From CAYOID01 sp964573115 (GTDB taxonomy: Bacteria > Desulfobacterota > Desulfovibrionia > Desulfovibrionales > Desulfothermaceae), in the NCBI GenBank assembly GCA_964573115.1, contig CAZNIP010000070.1, forward strand, positions 1 to 16,421: DNA of 16,421 nucleotides, in the 5' to 3' direction. A program made the translations under genes and the position numbers. Under the pieces are notes generated by a model, which was not told the origin of the DNA, made no database searches, and saw only the letters and a program-made list of their open reading frames with translations. Position 1 is the first letter of the stretch, and every line of letters begins with the position of its first letter. This document shows positions 7,341-14,172 of this stretch, one piece after another.

Positions 7341-7504
7341 TTTTCCTCCCTCAACCCCCTCAACCTCTTATATCTTCCAGCTACCCCTTACAACTTACAA
7401 CATACAACTTCTTCCCCTTCCCCCTCAACCTTCTCAACCTCTTCAACTTCCTCAACCTTCTTCATCCCCCCTCAACCTTCAACCCTCCACCTTCAACCCT
7501 TTAC
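7341..7504. repeat. G-free tract with degenerate TCAAC direct repeats
   Basis: In 164 bases the plus strand has a single G (7380); the last 124 bases have none. Nine TCAAC pentamers occur (7351, 7360, 7425, 7434, 7443, 7452, 7472, 7479, 7493), mostly 7-9 bases apart, plus three tandem TACAAC units at about 7390-7408. Read on the minus strand this is a purine-rich run of GGTTGA units right after the DUF1566 protein. The stop codon of that gene (TGA at 7493-7495) lies in the last TCAAC unit. It does not have the spacer structure of a CRISPR array. Confidence 0.7.
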
Positions 7505-8515
7505 GATCTGATCATACTCCACCACCGGCCAGACGGCAAACTCGGCCGTGGGCTTGTGGCCCACCCCGACCGCCCCCTTGTGCATGTAGAGCGCATAGGC
7601 CCAGTCCGGCTCGAACCCGCTGGAGGTCGAGGACCAGTAGACCTCTTGGACATCGGCGAATCCTGCCTCTGGAGACAGGGCCGGGGTGTGTCGGGAAGCG
7701 TCCACCAGGGACTCCAGCTCGTTGATGTTCGGCAGATGCCAGGGCAGGCCTGTGGAAGTGGCCAGGTCCCGAACCGCTTCCAGGGCCCCGGGCCAGGTCA
7801 TGGCCGCGGCAGGTGCCTGATCCCCGGTCAGCCAGACCAGCCTGGTCAAGCGGTCCAGGACGCCGATGGGCAGCGTCTCGAACCTGGTTGCCGGCCAGTG
7901 GGCCCCGAACTGCAACTCCCCGTCCTGACCTGTCTCCGAACAGGGGGCAGGCTGTCCCCGTTCGTCCGGACAGGTCACTTCCCCGGTCGCTGGCAGGACC
8001 CGGCTCTCTCCCCGCACGGGCCAGAACAGGTAGAACCGGTCCTTGCGCCCCCAGAACATCCGGCCGCCGGCCAGATGGACATACCAGGCATAGCCCGGAA
8101 CCATGGCCGAGGATGTCGAGGTCCAGGTCCAGGTCTGCTGCACACCCTGGAAGGGGTGATCCCGATCCAGGGCCGGCTTGCTGTTCCCATGCACGATCAG
8201 GCTCCTGAGCTCGCGCCTGTTGGGCAGCCTCCAGTCCTCGAACCCGCCCATGGACTGAAGGTTGAGCTCCTTGACCATGCCCAGGGCTTCCTGCCAGCGC
8301 ACGGGAAAGGCAAACGGGCTGACGTCAACCGGCCAGACCAGGCCGGTCAGGGTGTCCCTGACCGTTTCCTGAGACTCCTGGACGAACCGGGGTGATTCGG
8401 ACCTGAGGCCCAATCCGAGCTCGGCGTCCTGCCCGCTGCCTGAACAGTCCATGGGCTGACCGCGCTCGTCAAAGCACTGCTCGATCCCTGTCGCCAGAAC
8501 GTGGCCGATGGTCAT
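7493..8515 (-). CDS. Tandem DUF1566 (Lcl-like) protein coupled to copA
   Basis: 340 residues built from two related halves. Repeat 1 (about 6-168) and repeat 2 (about 173-335) each begin VLATG/VLPATG, then a Cys-x-DERGQP-x-x-Cys segment (Cys14 to Cys24 in the first), then TGQD-like sequence. A DxLTGLVW or DRLTRLVW motif and a WRLPNRREL or WHLPNINEL motif follow, then a TSTSS or YWSSTSS motif, and each ends in an FxxWPV segment. These are hallmarks of DUF1566 domains, common in Desulfobacterota and usually exported. Here no signal peptide is present: the protein begins MTIGHVLATG and enters repeat 1 at once. Its ATG (8513-8515) overlaps the copA TGA in an ATGA, with AGGGGG upstream, so translation is probably coupled to the copper ATPase. 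A role in copper handling is only suggested by position. Confidence 0.82.
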   Translation of the reverse strand: MTIGHVLATGIEQCFDERGQPMDCSGSGQDAELGLGLRSESPRFVQESQETVRDTLTGLVWPVDVSPFAFPVRWQEALGMVKELNLQSMGGFEDWRLPNRRELRSLIVHGNSKPALDRDHPFQGVQQTWTWTSTSSAMVPGYAWYVHLAGGRMFWGRKDRFYLFWPVRGESRVLPATGEVTCPDERGQPAPCSETGQDGELQFGAHWPATRFETLPIGVLDRLTRLVWLTGDQAPAAAMTWPGALEAVRDLATSTGLPWHLPNINELESLVDASRHTPALSPEAGFADVQEVYWSSTSSGFEPDWAYALYMHKGAVGVGHKPTAEFAVWPVVEYDQIVKG

Positions 8516-11046
8516 GCCGCCCCCTGGCCGGTTTCCGGCTGAAAGAGACGCAGTCGCAGCGCGTTGCTGACCACGGACACCGAGCTCATGGCCATGGCCG
8601 CGGCCGCGATCATGGGGTTCAGTGTCGGGCCGCCGAACACGTGGAGCAACCCCGCGGCCACCGGGATGCCCAGAGAGTTGTAGAAAAAGGCCCAGAACAG
8701 GTTCTGCTTGATGTTCCGCACCGTGGACCTGCTCAGGGCCACCGCAGTGAGTACGCCGTGCAGGTCCCCCCGCATGAGGACGATGTCCCCGGACTCGATG
8801 GCCACGTCGATTCCCGAGCCCATGGCGATGCCCACATCAGCCTGAGCCAGGGCCGGAGCGTCGTTGATCCCGTCCCCGACCATGGCCACCCTGGCCCCTC
8901 TGCTCTGCAGGTCGGCGATCTCGTCGGCCTTGTTCTCCGGCAGGACCTGGGACCTGAGCTCGTCGATCCCGGCCTGACCAGCCACGGCTCTGGCTGTCTG
9001 CTCATTGTCCCCGGTGAGCATGACCACCTTCAAGCCCTTGGCCTTCAGGCCCTGAATGACGTCCGCGGCCTCCGGCTTCAGCTGGTCGGCCACCGCCAGC
9101 ACAGCCGCGGCCTGACCGTCGATCCCCACGACCAGAGGGGTCTTGCCCGACTGGGCCAGGGCTACTGCCTGGTCCCGGACTGCCGCAGAATCGGCGGACA
9201 CGACCCCCCGCTGCTCCAGGAAGGCCCTGTTGCCGATGAGCACGGCCCGACCGTCGACCTCAGCCGAAACCCCGAAGCCGGGCACGGCCTGGAAGTTCCT
9301 GGCCTGGGGCCATGCCGGTCCGGACCCGGACTCCAGGCCCCGGACCACGGCCTTGGCCAGGGGATGTTCAGACTCCTGCTCCACGGCCCCGATCAGGGTC
9401 AGCAGGGTTTCCCGGTCCACCGGGCAGCCGTCCAGGACAATGGTGTCGGTGAGCTCCGGTCGGCCGACCGTCAGGGTCCCGGTCTTGTCAAAGACCACCG
9501 TGTCCACGTGCTTGACCGTCTCCAGGGCCTCGCCGCTCTTGATCAGGGTCCCGAGCTGCGCGCCCCGGCCGGTCCCGACCATGATGGCCGTGGGAGTGGC
9601 CAGTCCAAGGGCGCAGGGGCAGGCGATGACCATCACGGCCACAAAGATCCGCAGGGCAAAAGGAAACTCGGCCCCTGACAGCAGCCAGGCCAGTCCCGAG
9701 ACCAGGGCAATGCCGATGACCACGGGGACGAAGTACAGGCTGACCGTGTCGGCCAGGTTGGCGATCGGGGCCTTGGACCCCTGGGCCTCCTGGACCAGGG
9801 TGATGATCTTGGACAGGGTGGTCTCCCGACCGACCTTGTCCGCCCTCATCCTGAAGGACCCATGGGTGTTGTAGGTCCCGCCGATGACCTCGTCCTGGGG
9901 CTGCTTGCCCACAGGAATGGACTCCCCGGTGATCATGGACTCGTCAAGGCTGGAATGCCCGTCGACAAGGGTCCCGTCCACCGGGACCCTCTCCCCGGGA
10001 CGGACCAGGAGCTCATCCCCGGGACGGACCTCGGAGACGAGCACCGTGACGTAGTCGCCGTTCTCGACCCTGGTGGCCTGATCCGGCTTGAGCTGCATGA
10101 GCTGCCTGATGGCGTCCGAGGTTCTGGCCTTTGACCTGTTTTCAAGGTACTTGCCCAGGGTGATCAGGGTCAGGATCACGGCAGCGGATTCAAAATAGAG
10201 GTCCTGGGCCCTGGCCACCGGGTTGGCGCCGATGGCGATTTCGGCCAGGTTCCAGGTGGAGTAGACAAAGGCCGCCCCGGTGCCGATGGCGATCAGGGAG
10301 TCCATGTTCGGCCCCAGCCTGAGCAGGCTGGGGATCCCCTGGCGGTAAAAGTCCCAGTTGATGACCAGGATGGGCAGGGTCAGGGCAAACTGGACCCCGG
10401 CATAGGCCAGCGGCGCCGTGACCGGGGCCAGGAACTCCGGCAGGGGCAGGCCGACCATCTCCCCCATGGATATGACGAACAGCGGCACGGCCAGGGCCAG
10501 GGAGATCCAGAGCCTCTTCTGCAGCCAGGCCACACGGGCCTGCATGTCCTCTTCCTGTTCATCCAGGGTCGAACCGGACTCCTCTTTGCTCACAAAGGCC
10601 TCGTATCCCGCGTTGTCCACGGCCTGGACCAGATCCTGGACCCCGGCCTGGTTGGGATCGAAGCTCACGTGGGCTTTTTCCGAAGCCAGATTGACAGAGG
10701 CCTGGTGGACTCCCTGGACCTTGCTCAGGGCCTTCTCCACCCGGCTGGAGCAGGCCGCACAGGTCATGCCCTTGACCGTCAGCTCGACCCGGTCCTTCTC
10801 AGTCGGGACTTCGGCCTGATACCCGGCCTCCTGGACCGCCTGCATGATGTCGTCCGGACTGAGCTTTTCCGGATCCCAGCTGACCCCCATCCTCTCCGTG
10901 GTCAGGTTCACGTTGGCCCTGTGCACCCCTTCCAGCCCTGAGATGGTCTTCTCCACCCGGCTGGAGCAGGCCGCGCAGTGCATGCCCTTGACCGTGAACT
11001 GCCCTTTTCGGCTCGACTGCTGAGCCTGGGTTTCTGATTCCGCCAT
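8512..11046 (-). CDS. copA: Copper-exporting P1B-ATPase with two HMA domains
   Basis: 844 residues; pumps Cu(I) out of the cytoplasm using ATP. Seen from the N terminus: HMA domain 1 with GMHCAAC (Cys24, Cys27), HMA domain 2 with GMTCAAC (Cys96, Cys99), membrane helices from about 178 on, the actuator TGES at 373-376, CPC in the transmembrane channel at 476-478, the phosphorylated Asp520 in DKTGT, HP at 561-562, and GDGIND at 724-729. Toward the C terminus YN (789-790) and MSS (820-822) match the copper-specific P1B-1 subgroup. The start is the ATG at 11044-11046, with AAGGAG six bases upstream. An in-frame extension to 11211 runs through intergenic repeats and is rejected. The DUF1566 gene overlaps its stop by four bases. 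No CueR or CsoR gene is visible nearby. Confidence 0.95.
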   Translation of the reverse strand: MAESETQAQQSSRKGQFTVKGMHCAACSSRVEKTISGLEGVHRANVNLTTERMGVSWDPEKLSPDDIMQAVQEAGYQAEVPTEKDRVELTVKGMTCAACSSRVEKALSKVQGVHQASVNLASEKAHVSFDPNQAGVQDLVQAVDNAGYEAFVSKEESGSTLDEQEEDMQARVAWLQKRLWISLALAVPLFVISMGEMVGLPLPEFLAPVTAPLAYAGVQFALTLPILVINWDFYRQGIPSLLRLGPNMDSLIAIGTGAAFVYSTWNLAEIAIGANPVARAQDLYFESAAVILTLITLGKYLENRSKARTSDAIRQLMQLKPDQATRVENGDYVTVLVSEVRPGDELLVRPGERVPVDGTLVDGHSSLDESMITGESIPVGKQPQDEVIGGTYNTHGSFRMRADKVGRETTLSKIITLVQEAQGSKAPIANLADTVSLYFVPVVIGIALVSGLAWLLSGAEFPFALRIFVAVMVIACPCALGLATPTAIMVGTGRGAQLGTLIKSGEALETVKHVDTVVFDKTGTLTVGRPELTDTIVLDGCPVDRETLLTLIGAVEQESEHPLAKAVVRGLESGSGPAWPQARNFQAVPGFGVSAEVDGRAVLIGNRAFLEQRGVVSADSAAVRDQAVALAQSGKTPLVVGIDGQAAAVLAVADQLKPEAADVIQGLKAKGLKVVMLTGDNEQTARAVAGQAGIDELRSQVLPENKADEIADLQSRGARVAMVGDGINDAPALAQADVGIAMGSGIDVAIESGDIVLMRGDLHGVLTAVALSRSTVRNIKQNLFWAFFYNSLGIPVAAGLLHVFGGPTLNPMIAAAAMAMSSVSVVSNALRLRLFQPETGQGAA

Positions 11047-11409
11047 ACTTGCTCCTTCAATCTCAGGGCCGCCGGAGACGGCGCTGAAATGTAGCCTCTC
11101 ATTGAATTCGATTGTATTTGTATTGCTCGTATGCAGGTGTCTTGTAATGACAAGCCAGGATAAAATTTTTGAGACAGGATTGACTGGATTGACTGGATCA
11201 AGATTTTTCACTGGCAGGCCAGATGCCTGCCAGTGATCTCATCCGCCTTTGGCGGGGCGAGCTTTCAGCCGCTCATCCGGAGCGGCTGAAAAAATTCTCT
11301 CTTCATCTCCTCTTATCCTGAAGATCCTGTCAATCCTGTCAAAAGATTCTTGCCTTTTCTTCAGCCTGAGGCAGAGACGCTACTGAAGCGGCATCAAGCG
11401 TTTGATCGT
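11047..11409. other. 363-base spacer upstream of copA: inverted repeats and hairpins
   Basis: No credible gene. From left to right on the plus strand: a CGCCG-GAGA-CGGCG hairpin (11070-11083) next to the copA ribosome-binding site; a CTTGT-AATG-ACAAG dyad (11141-11154), a possible operator; direct repeats of GGATTGACT (about 11177-11200); a 12-bp perfect stem (11208-11219 with 11225-11236); a small CCGCC-TTT-GGCGG hairpin (11243-11255); and a 12-bp perfect stem (11263-11274 with 11280-11291). Inverted copies of the GGATTGACAG repeat follow at about 11325-11345. None of the hairpins is followed by a T-run in the direction of transcription, so they are not ordinary terminators. The copA promoter is probably here but I could not fix it. 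Confidence 0.55.
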
Positions 11410-11613
11410 TCACGATGCTTCGGCCTCGTACCCGGCCTCCTTGACCGCAGCCTTGATGGTCTCCGGGTCCACCGGCCTGGCCTTGTCAAACGAGGCCTGG
11501 CCCGAGTCCAGATCGACCCGGACGTTCTCCAGGCCTTCAATGGCGTTCAGGGCCTTGGTCACAGCCTGGACGCAGTGCTGGCAGGACATGCCTTTGACCT
11601 TGATCGTCTCCAT
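11410..11613 (-). CDS. Single-domain HMA metallochaperone (CopZ-like)
   Basis: 67 residues, one complete heavy-metal-associated domain of ferredoxin-like fold. The metal motif is GMSCQHC with Cys10 and Cys13, followed by AVTKALNAIEGLENVRVDL and ending in a KEAGYEAEAS tail. Such proteins bind Cu(I) (CopZ, Atx1 type) or sometimes Zn/Hg and hand it to a P-type ATPase. The start is the ATG at 11611-11613, with a perfect AAGGAGG five bases upstream; an extension to 11664 would run into a repeat stretch. It sits about 100 bases after the zinc ATPase, which lacks an HMA domain, and 363 bases before the copper ATPase, which has two. The motif resembles copper chaperones most, so a copA partner is likely, but the spacing leaves a zinc role open. 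Confidence 0.88.
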   Translation of the reverse strand: METIKVKGMSCQHCVQAVTKALNAIEGLENVRVDLDSGQASFDKARPVDPETIKAAVKEAGYEAEAS

Positions 11614-11714
11614 GGTTGCCTCCTTACATGGTTCATGGTTCTGCGTTGTCTGTTCAGGGTTCAAAGTCCTTTTTGCAGGTTCTGGTCACTTCATCCTCGA
11701 TGAAGAGACCTGTT
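11614..11714. other. Spacer with degenerate GGTTC repeats and a hairpin
   Basis: On the plus strand ATGGTTC occurs twice in a row (about 11627-11641) and related GTTCA units follow near 11652-11663. A hairpin lies at 11684-11709: GGTC and GACC outside, an A-A mismatch, then CTTCATC (11689-11695) paired with GATGAAG (11699-11705) around CTC. The ribosome-binding site of the HMA gene is at its left edge. No promoter is evident, so the HMA gene is probably read from the zinc ATPase transcript. Confidence 0.4.
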
Positions 11715-11745
11715 TCATTTCATCCAGGCACCTGGATGAAATGAA
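11714..11745 (-). other. 15-bp perfect hairpin spanning the zntA stop codon
   Basis: Positions 11714-11728 pair perfectly with 11731-11745 around a two-base loop. The zntA stop (TGA at 11715-11717) and the codons for its last nine residues (SFHPGAWMK) all lie within it. No T-tract follows on the minus strand, so it looks like a transcript-stabilising or coupling structure, not a full terminator. A second hairpin (11684-11709) comes next. Confidence 0.55.
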
Positions 11746-13724
11746 TTGATCCGCAGGGCGTTGAGGACGGCCAGCAGGGCCACCCCCACATCGGCAAACA
11801 CCGCCTGCCACATCGTGGCCAGGCCAAAGGCCCCGAGCCCGAGGACGCAGAGCTTGACCCCCAGGGCCAGGCCGATGTTCTGCCAGACAATGGTCCTGGT
11901 CCGTCTGGCGACGCGAACCGCCTGGACCATCTTTTCCGGCTTGTCCTCCATGAGGACCACGTCCGCTGCCTCAATCGCGGCATCCGACCCCAACCCGCCC
12001 ATGGCCACGCCGATGTCCGCTCTGGCCAGGACCGGGGCATCGTTGATCCCGTCCCCGATGAACGCGGTTTTGCCTCCGGCCCCGTTCGCGCTCATGATCC
12101 GTTCCAGCTCGCTGACCTTGTCCTGGGGCAGAAGACCTGCAGAGATCCTGTCCAGTCCCAGGGCCTCGGCCACGGCTCGAGCCATGGCCTCACTGTCCCC
12201 GGTGAGCATGACCTGAGCGGTCACGCCCGCCTGTCGAAGGGCCTGGACCGCCTCTGCAGCCCCGGGCTTGACCTCGTCGCTGATGATCACCGCACCCAGG
12301 TACTCCTTGTCCCTGGCCACATGGACGACTGTCCCGAAATGTCGGTCGCTGTGGACCGGAACGTTCAGGGACTCCATGAATGCCGTGTTTCCGGCCGCAT
12401 AGCTGACGGCGTCGATCCTGGCCAGAACGCCAAGTCCTGGCGATTCAGTGTACTCCTCCACCTCGGGGAGATCTTCGATGGGGCAGGCCCTGCGAATCGA
12501 TTCGGCAATGGGATGACTGGAACGGCTTTCGGCCAGGGCAGCGGCCTCAAGCAGGCCATCCCTGTCCGAGGCTTCCGAGGGAAGGAGCTCGGCCACCGAG
12601 AACCTCCCCCTGGTCAGGGTTCCTGTCTTGTCCCAGACCACGGTTGTCAGCCTGTTCAAGCCTTCCAGGAAATGGCCGCCCTTGACCAGAATGCCCTGCC
12701 TGGAGGCCGCCCCGATCCCCCCGAAAAACCCCAGAGGAATGGAGATGACCAGGGCGCAGGGGCAGGAGACCACCAGAAAGATGAGTCCCCGGTAGACCCA
12801 GCCTGCGAGATCAACCTGGGCGCCGAACAGAGCAGCCCCTCCCGGGACTTTGGAGACCATCCAGGGGCCAAAAGCGATGACCAGGGCCAGGAGGACCACA
12901 GCAGGCGTGTACACCCTGGCAAACCTGGTGATGAAGCGCTCAGTCGGGGCCTTTCGAAGGGAGGCGTCCTGGACCAGGTCCAGGATCCGCTGCACTGTCG
13001 ACTCGGCCAAAGGCTTTGTGACCTGGATCTCAAATCTGGCCGAAGTGCTGATCATGCCGGAGAGGATGTCCTCTCCAGGTCCGATCCTACGCGGCCTGGA
13101 CTCCCCTGTCAGGGCCGAGGCGTCCACATCACCGCTGCCGGCGAACACGGTCCCGTCAAGGGGAACCCGCTCTCCAGGCCTGACTTCAATCCTCTGGCCC
13201 TCCTCAACGCGGCCGGGATCGACCTTGGCAGGTCCGGATTCGGTCAGCACTCTGGCAAAATCGGGCCGCAGGGCGATCAGTGAGGTGATGGACCTCTTGG
13301 CTCTGGACACGGCCCCTTCCTGAAAGAGCTCTCCAACCTTGAAAAAGAGCATCACGGCCACAGCCTCTGGAAGGGCTCCGACGGCGAAAGCCCCCAGGGT
13401 GGCCAGGGTCATGAGGAAAAATTCGTCAAATGGCTCGAGACGGATGAGATTCCGGACCGCTTTGAGGACGATGTCGCCGCCGACGAGGACGTAGCTGAGG
13501 ACAAAGAGGATCAGGATGAGGCTGCTGCTGACAGCTCCGCTGAGCTCAAGGACGAGGGCCAGAGCAGACAGGACTGCCCCAGGCAGGACAGACAGCAAAC
13601 CCGATTTGACCTGAGTCTCATCCTCCCGGGTCAAGGCGCCGCAGTTGCAGTCTTTTGAGCAGGACTCGTTTTGAACCGGGCAGAGTTCAGCCCTCTCTTG
13701 AAGACCGACCGCTTTCTCAGTCAC
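11715..13724 (-). CDS. zntA: Zinc/cadmium/lead P1B-type ATPase
   Basis: 669 residues; exports divalent soft metals from the cytoplasm. There is no N-terminal HMA domain; instead a short Cys-rich stretch, LCPVQNESCSKDCNC (Cys15, Cys22, Cys26, Cys28), probably binds metal. Core motifs: TGES at 206-209, CPC at 321-323, phosphorylated Asp365 in DKTGT, HP at 404-405, TGD at 508-510, GDGIND at 557-562. Lys624 in the GVKLC helix and Asp645 in ADVGVALLAV match the Lys and Asp that define zinc-type P1B-2 pumps such as E. coli ZntA. The start is a GTG at 13722-13724 that overlaps the sensor gene's TGA (GTGA), with AGGAGG just upstream, so the two are translationally coupled. An in-frame extension to 13910 overlaps the sensor gene and is rejected. 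The gene could also be called cadA. Confidence 0.92.
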   Translation of the reverse strand: MTEKAVGLQERAELCPVQNESCSKDCNCGALTREDETQVKSGLLSVLPGAVLSALALVLELSGAVSSSLILILFVLSYVLVGGDIVLKAVRNLIRLEPFDEFFLMTLATLGAFAVGALPEAVAVMLFFKVGELFQEGAVSRAKRSITSLIALRPDFARVLTESGPAKVDPGRVEEGQRIEVRPGERVPLDGTVFAGSGDVDASALTGESRPRRIGPGEDILSGMISTSARFEIQVTKPLAESTVQRILDLVQDASLRKAPTERFITRFARVYTPAVVLLALVIAFGPWMVSKVPGGAALFGAQVDLAGWVYRGLIFLVVSCPCALVISIPLGFFGGIGAASRQGILVKGGHFLEGLNRLTTVVWDKTGTLTRGRFSVAELLPSEASDRDGLLEAAALAESRSSHPIAESIRRACPIEDLPEVEEYTESPGLGVLARIDAVSYAAGNTAFMESLNVPVHSDRHFGTVVHVARDKEYLGAVIISDEVKPGAAEAVQALRQAGVTAQVMLTGDSEAMARAVAEALGLDRISAGLLPQDKVSELERIMSANGAGGKTAFIGDGINDAPVLARADIGVAMGGLGSDAAIEAADVVLMEDKPEKMVQAVRVARRTRTIVWQNIGLALGVKLCVLGLGAFGLATMWQAVFADVGVALLAVLNALRINSFHPGAWMK

Positions 13725-14089
13725 CTTCCCTCCTGAACATGCTCCAGGGCCTGTTCGAAAAGCTTTTGGACATGGCTGTCGTCCAGGCTGTAGAAGGCAT
13801 TCTTTCCCTCCCTGCGGTACTTGACCAGCTTGGCGGCTCTGAGCACCCTGAGCTGATGCGAGACAGCCGAGGAGCTCATCCGGAGAATCTCGCTCACATC
13901 GCAGACGCACAACTCCTGGATTGACAGGGCCTGCAGGATTCTGACCCGGGAATAGTCCCCCAGGACCTTGAACAGGGCGGCCACGTCCAGCAGGGCCTCG
14001 TCAGGAGAGAGATTGTCCCTGACCAGGTTGACGCTCTCCTCATGCACTGCCCTGACCTGGCACATGTCCTGTTTGTTTGGCTGGCTCAT
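13721..14089 (-). CDS. ArsR/SmtB-family zinc-responsive repressor
   Basis: 122 residues, winged-helix metal sensor that leaves DNA when metal binds. Two metal sites are readable. The alpha-5 site is complete: Asp104, His106, His117 and Glu120, with the same spacing as cyanobacterial SmtB. The alpha-3N site also looks present: Cys61 and Cys63 in ELCVCD, with N-terminal Cys10 and His16 as partners, similar to ZiaR and CadC. The recognition helix is near SSSAVSHQLRVLRAAKLV. The start is the ATG at 14087-14089 because AGGAG lies six bases upstream; ATGs at 14095 and 14110 lack this. The next gene is the zinc ATPase with a four-base overlap, so it is the obvious target, together with the operator just upstream. 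Zn, Cd or Pb could be the inducer. Confidence 0.92.
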   Translation of the reverse strand: MSQPNKQDMCQVRAVHEESVNLVRDNLSPDEALLDVAALFKVLGDYSRVRILQALSIQELCVCDVSEILRMSSSAVSHQLRVLRAAKLVKYRREGKNAFYSLDDSHVQKLFEQALEHVQEGR

Positions 14090-14103
14090 GATCATCTCCT
14101 GAT

Positions 14104-14130
14104 TGATCATATGATCATTTATTCACATAT
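14104..14130. promoter_or_regulatory. SmtB-type operator in front of the sensor gene
   Basis: A perfect 14-bp palindrome, TGATCATATGATCA, is at 14104-14117. It overlaps ATATGATCATTTATTCA (14109-14125), which continues to CATAT (14130). The latter matches the known SmtB/ZiaR operator pattern (ATA-TGA-x-CA-xx-TATTCA), an imperfect 12-2-12 inverted repeat. It overlaps the expected -10 region and transcription start of the sensor gene, where bound repressor would block transcription. It is also the only regulatory site between the sensor gene and the divergent hydrolase. Confidence 0.7.
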
Positions 14131-14161
14131 GAATGAAAACACGGCCCGTCAACCCTGTCAA
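14124..14161 (-). promoter_or_regulatory. Probable promoter of the zinc sensor-efflux operon
   Basis: On the minus strand TTGACA (14161-14156) and TTGACG (14152-14147) stand nine bases apart as alternative -35 elements. The second is 17 bases from TATGTG (14129-14124), a weak -10. The predicted start of transcription is near 14117, inside the operator. Both -35 boxes come from the local degenerate repeat with a TTGAC core. Confidence 0.45.
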
Positions 14162-14172
14162 CCCTTTTCAAC
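14147..14172. repeat. Short degenerate direct repeat with TCAAC core
   Basis: TCAAC occurs three times on the plus strand (14149, 14158, 14168), 9-10 bases apart, flanked by CCCTG or CCCTT. The core is the same as in the tract at 7341-7504. Confidence 0.5.

Noticed and set aside
7341..7504. CRISPR array
   Set aside because: Units are 5-9 bases, degenerate, with no unique spacers of uniform length and no cas genes in the window.
7301..8395. Plus-strand open frame of 364 codons through the TCAAC tract
   Set aside because: Its start is pure repeat translation (Leu/Asn/Pro-rich) and the remainder is antisense to the DUF1566 gene, which has clear domain motifs.
11047..11211. Longer N terminus of CopA
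   Set aside because: The 55-residue extension would translate the intergenic repeats (PVNPVNPV) and has no ribosome-binding site; the ATG at 11046 has AAGGAG and leads straight into the first HMA domain.
11208..11291. Intrinsic terminators in the copA upstream spacer
   Set aside because: The stems are strong, but T-runs are on the wrong side for the minus-strand genes (the stems are followed by A-runs or mixed sequence), so I list them as structure only.
13725..13910. Longer N terminus of the zinc ATPase
   Set aside because: It overlaps the sensor gene in another frame; the GTG at 13724 has AGGAGG and the typical four-base overlap.
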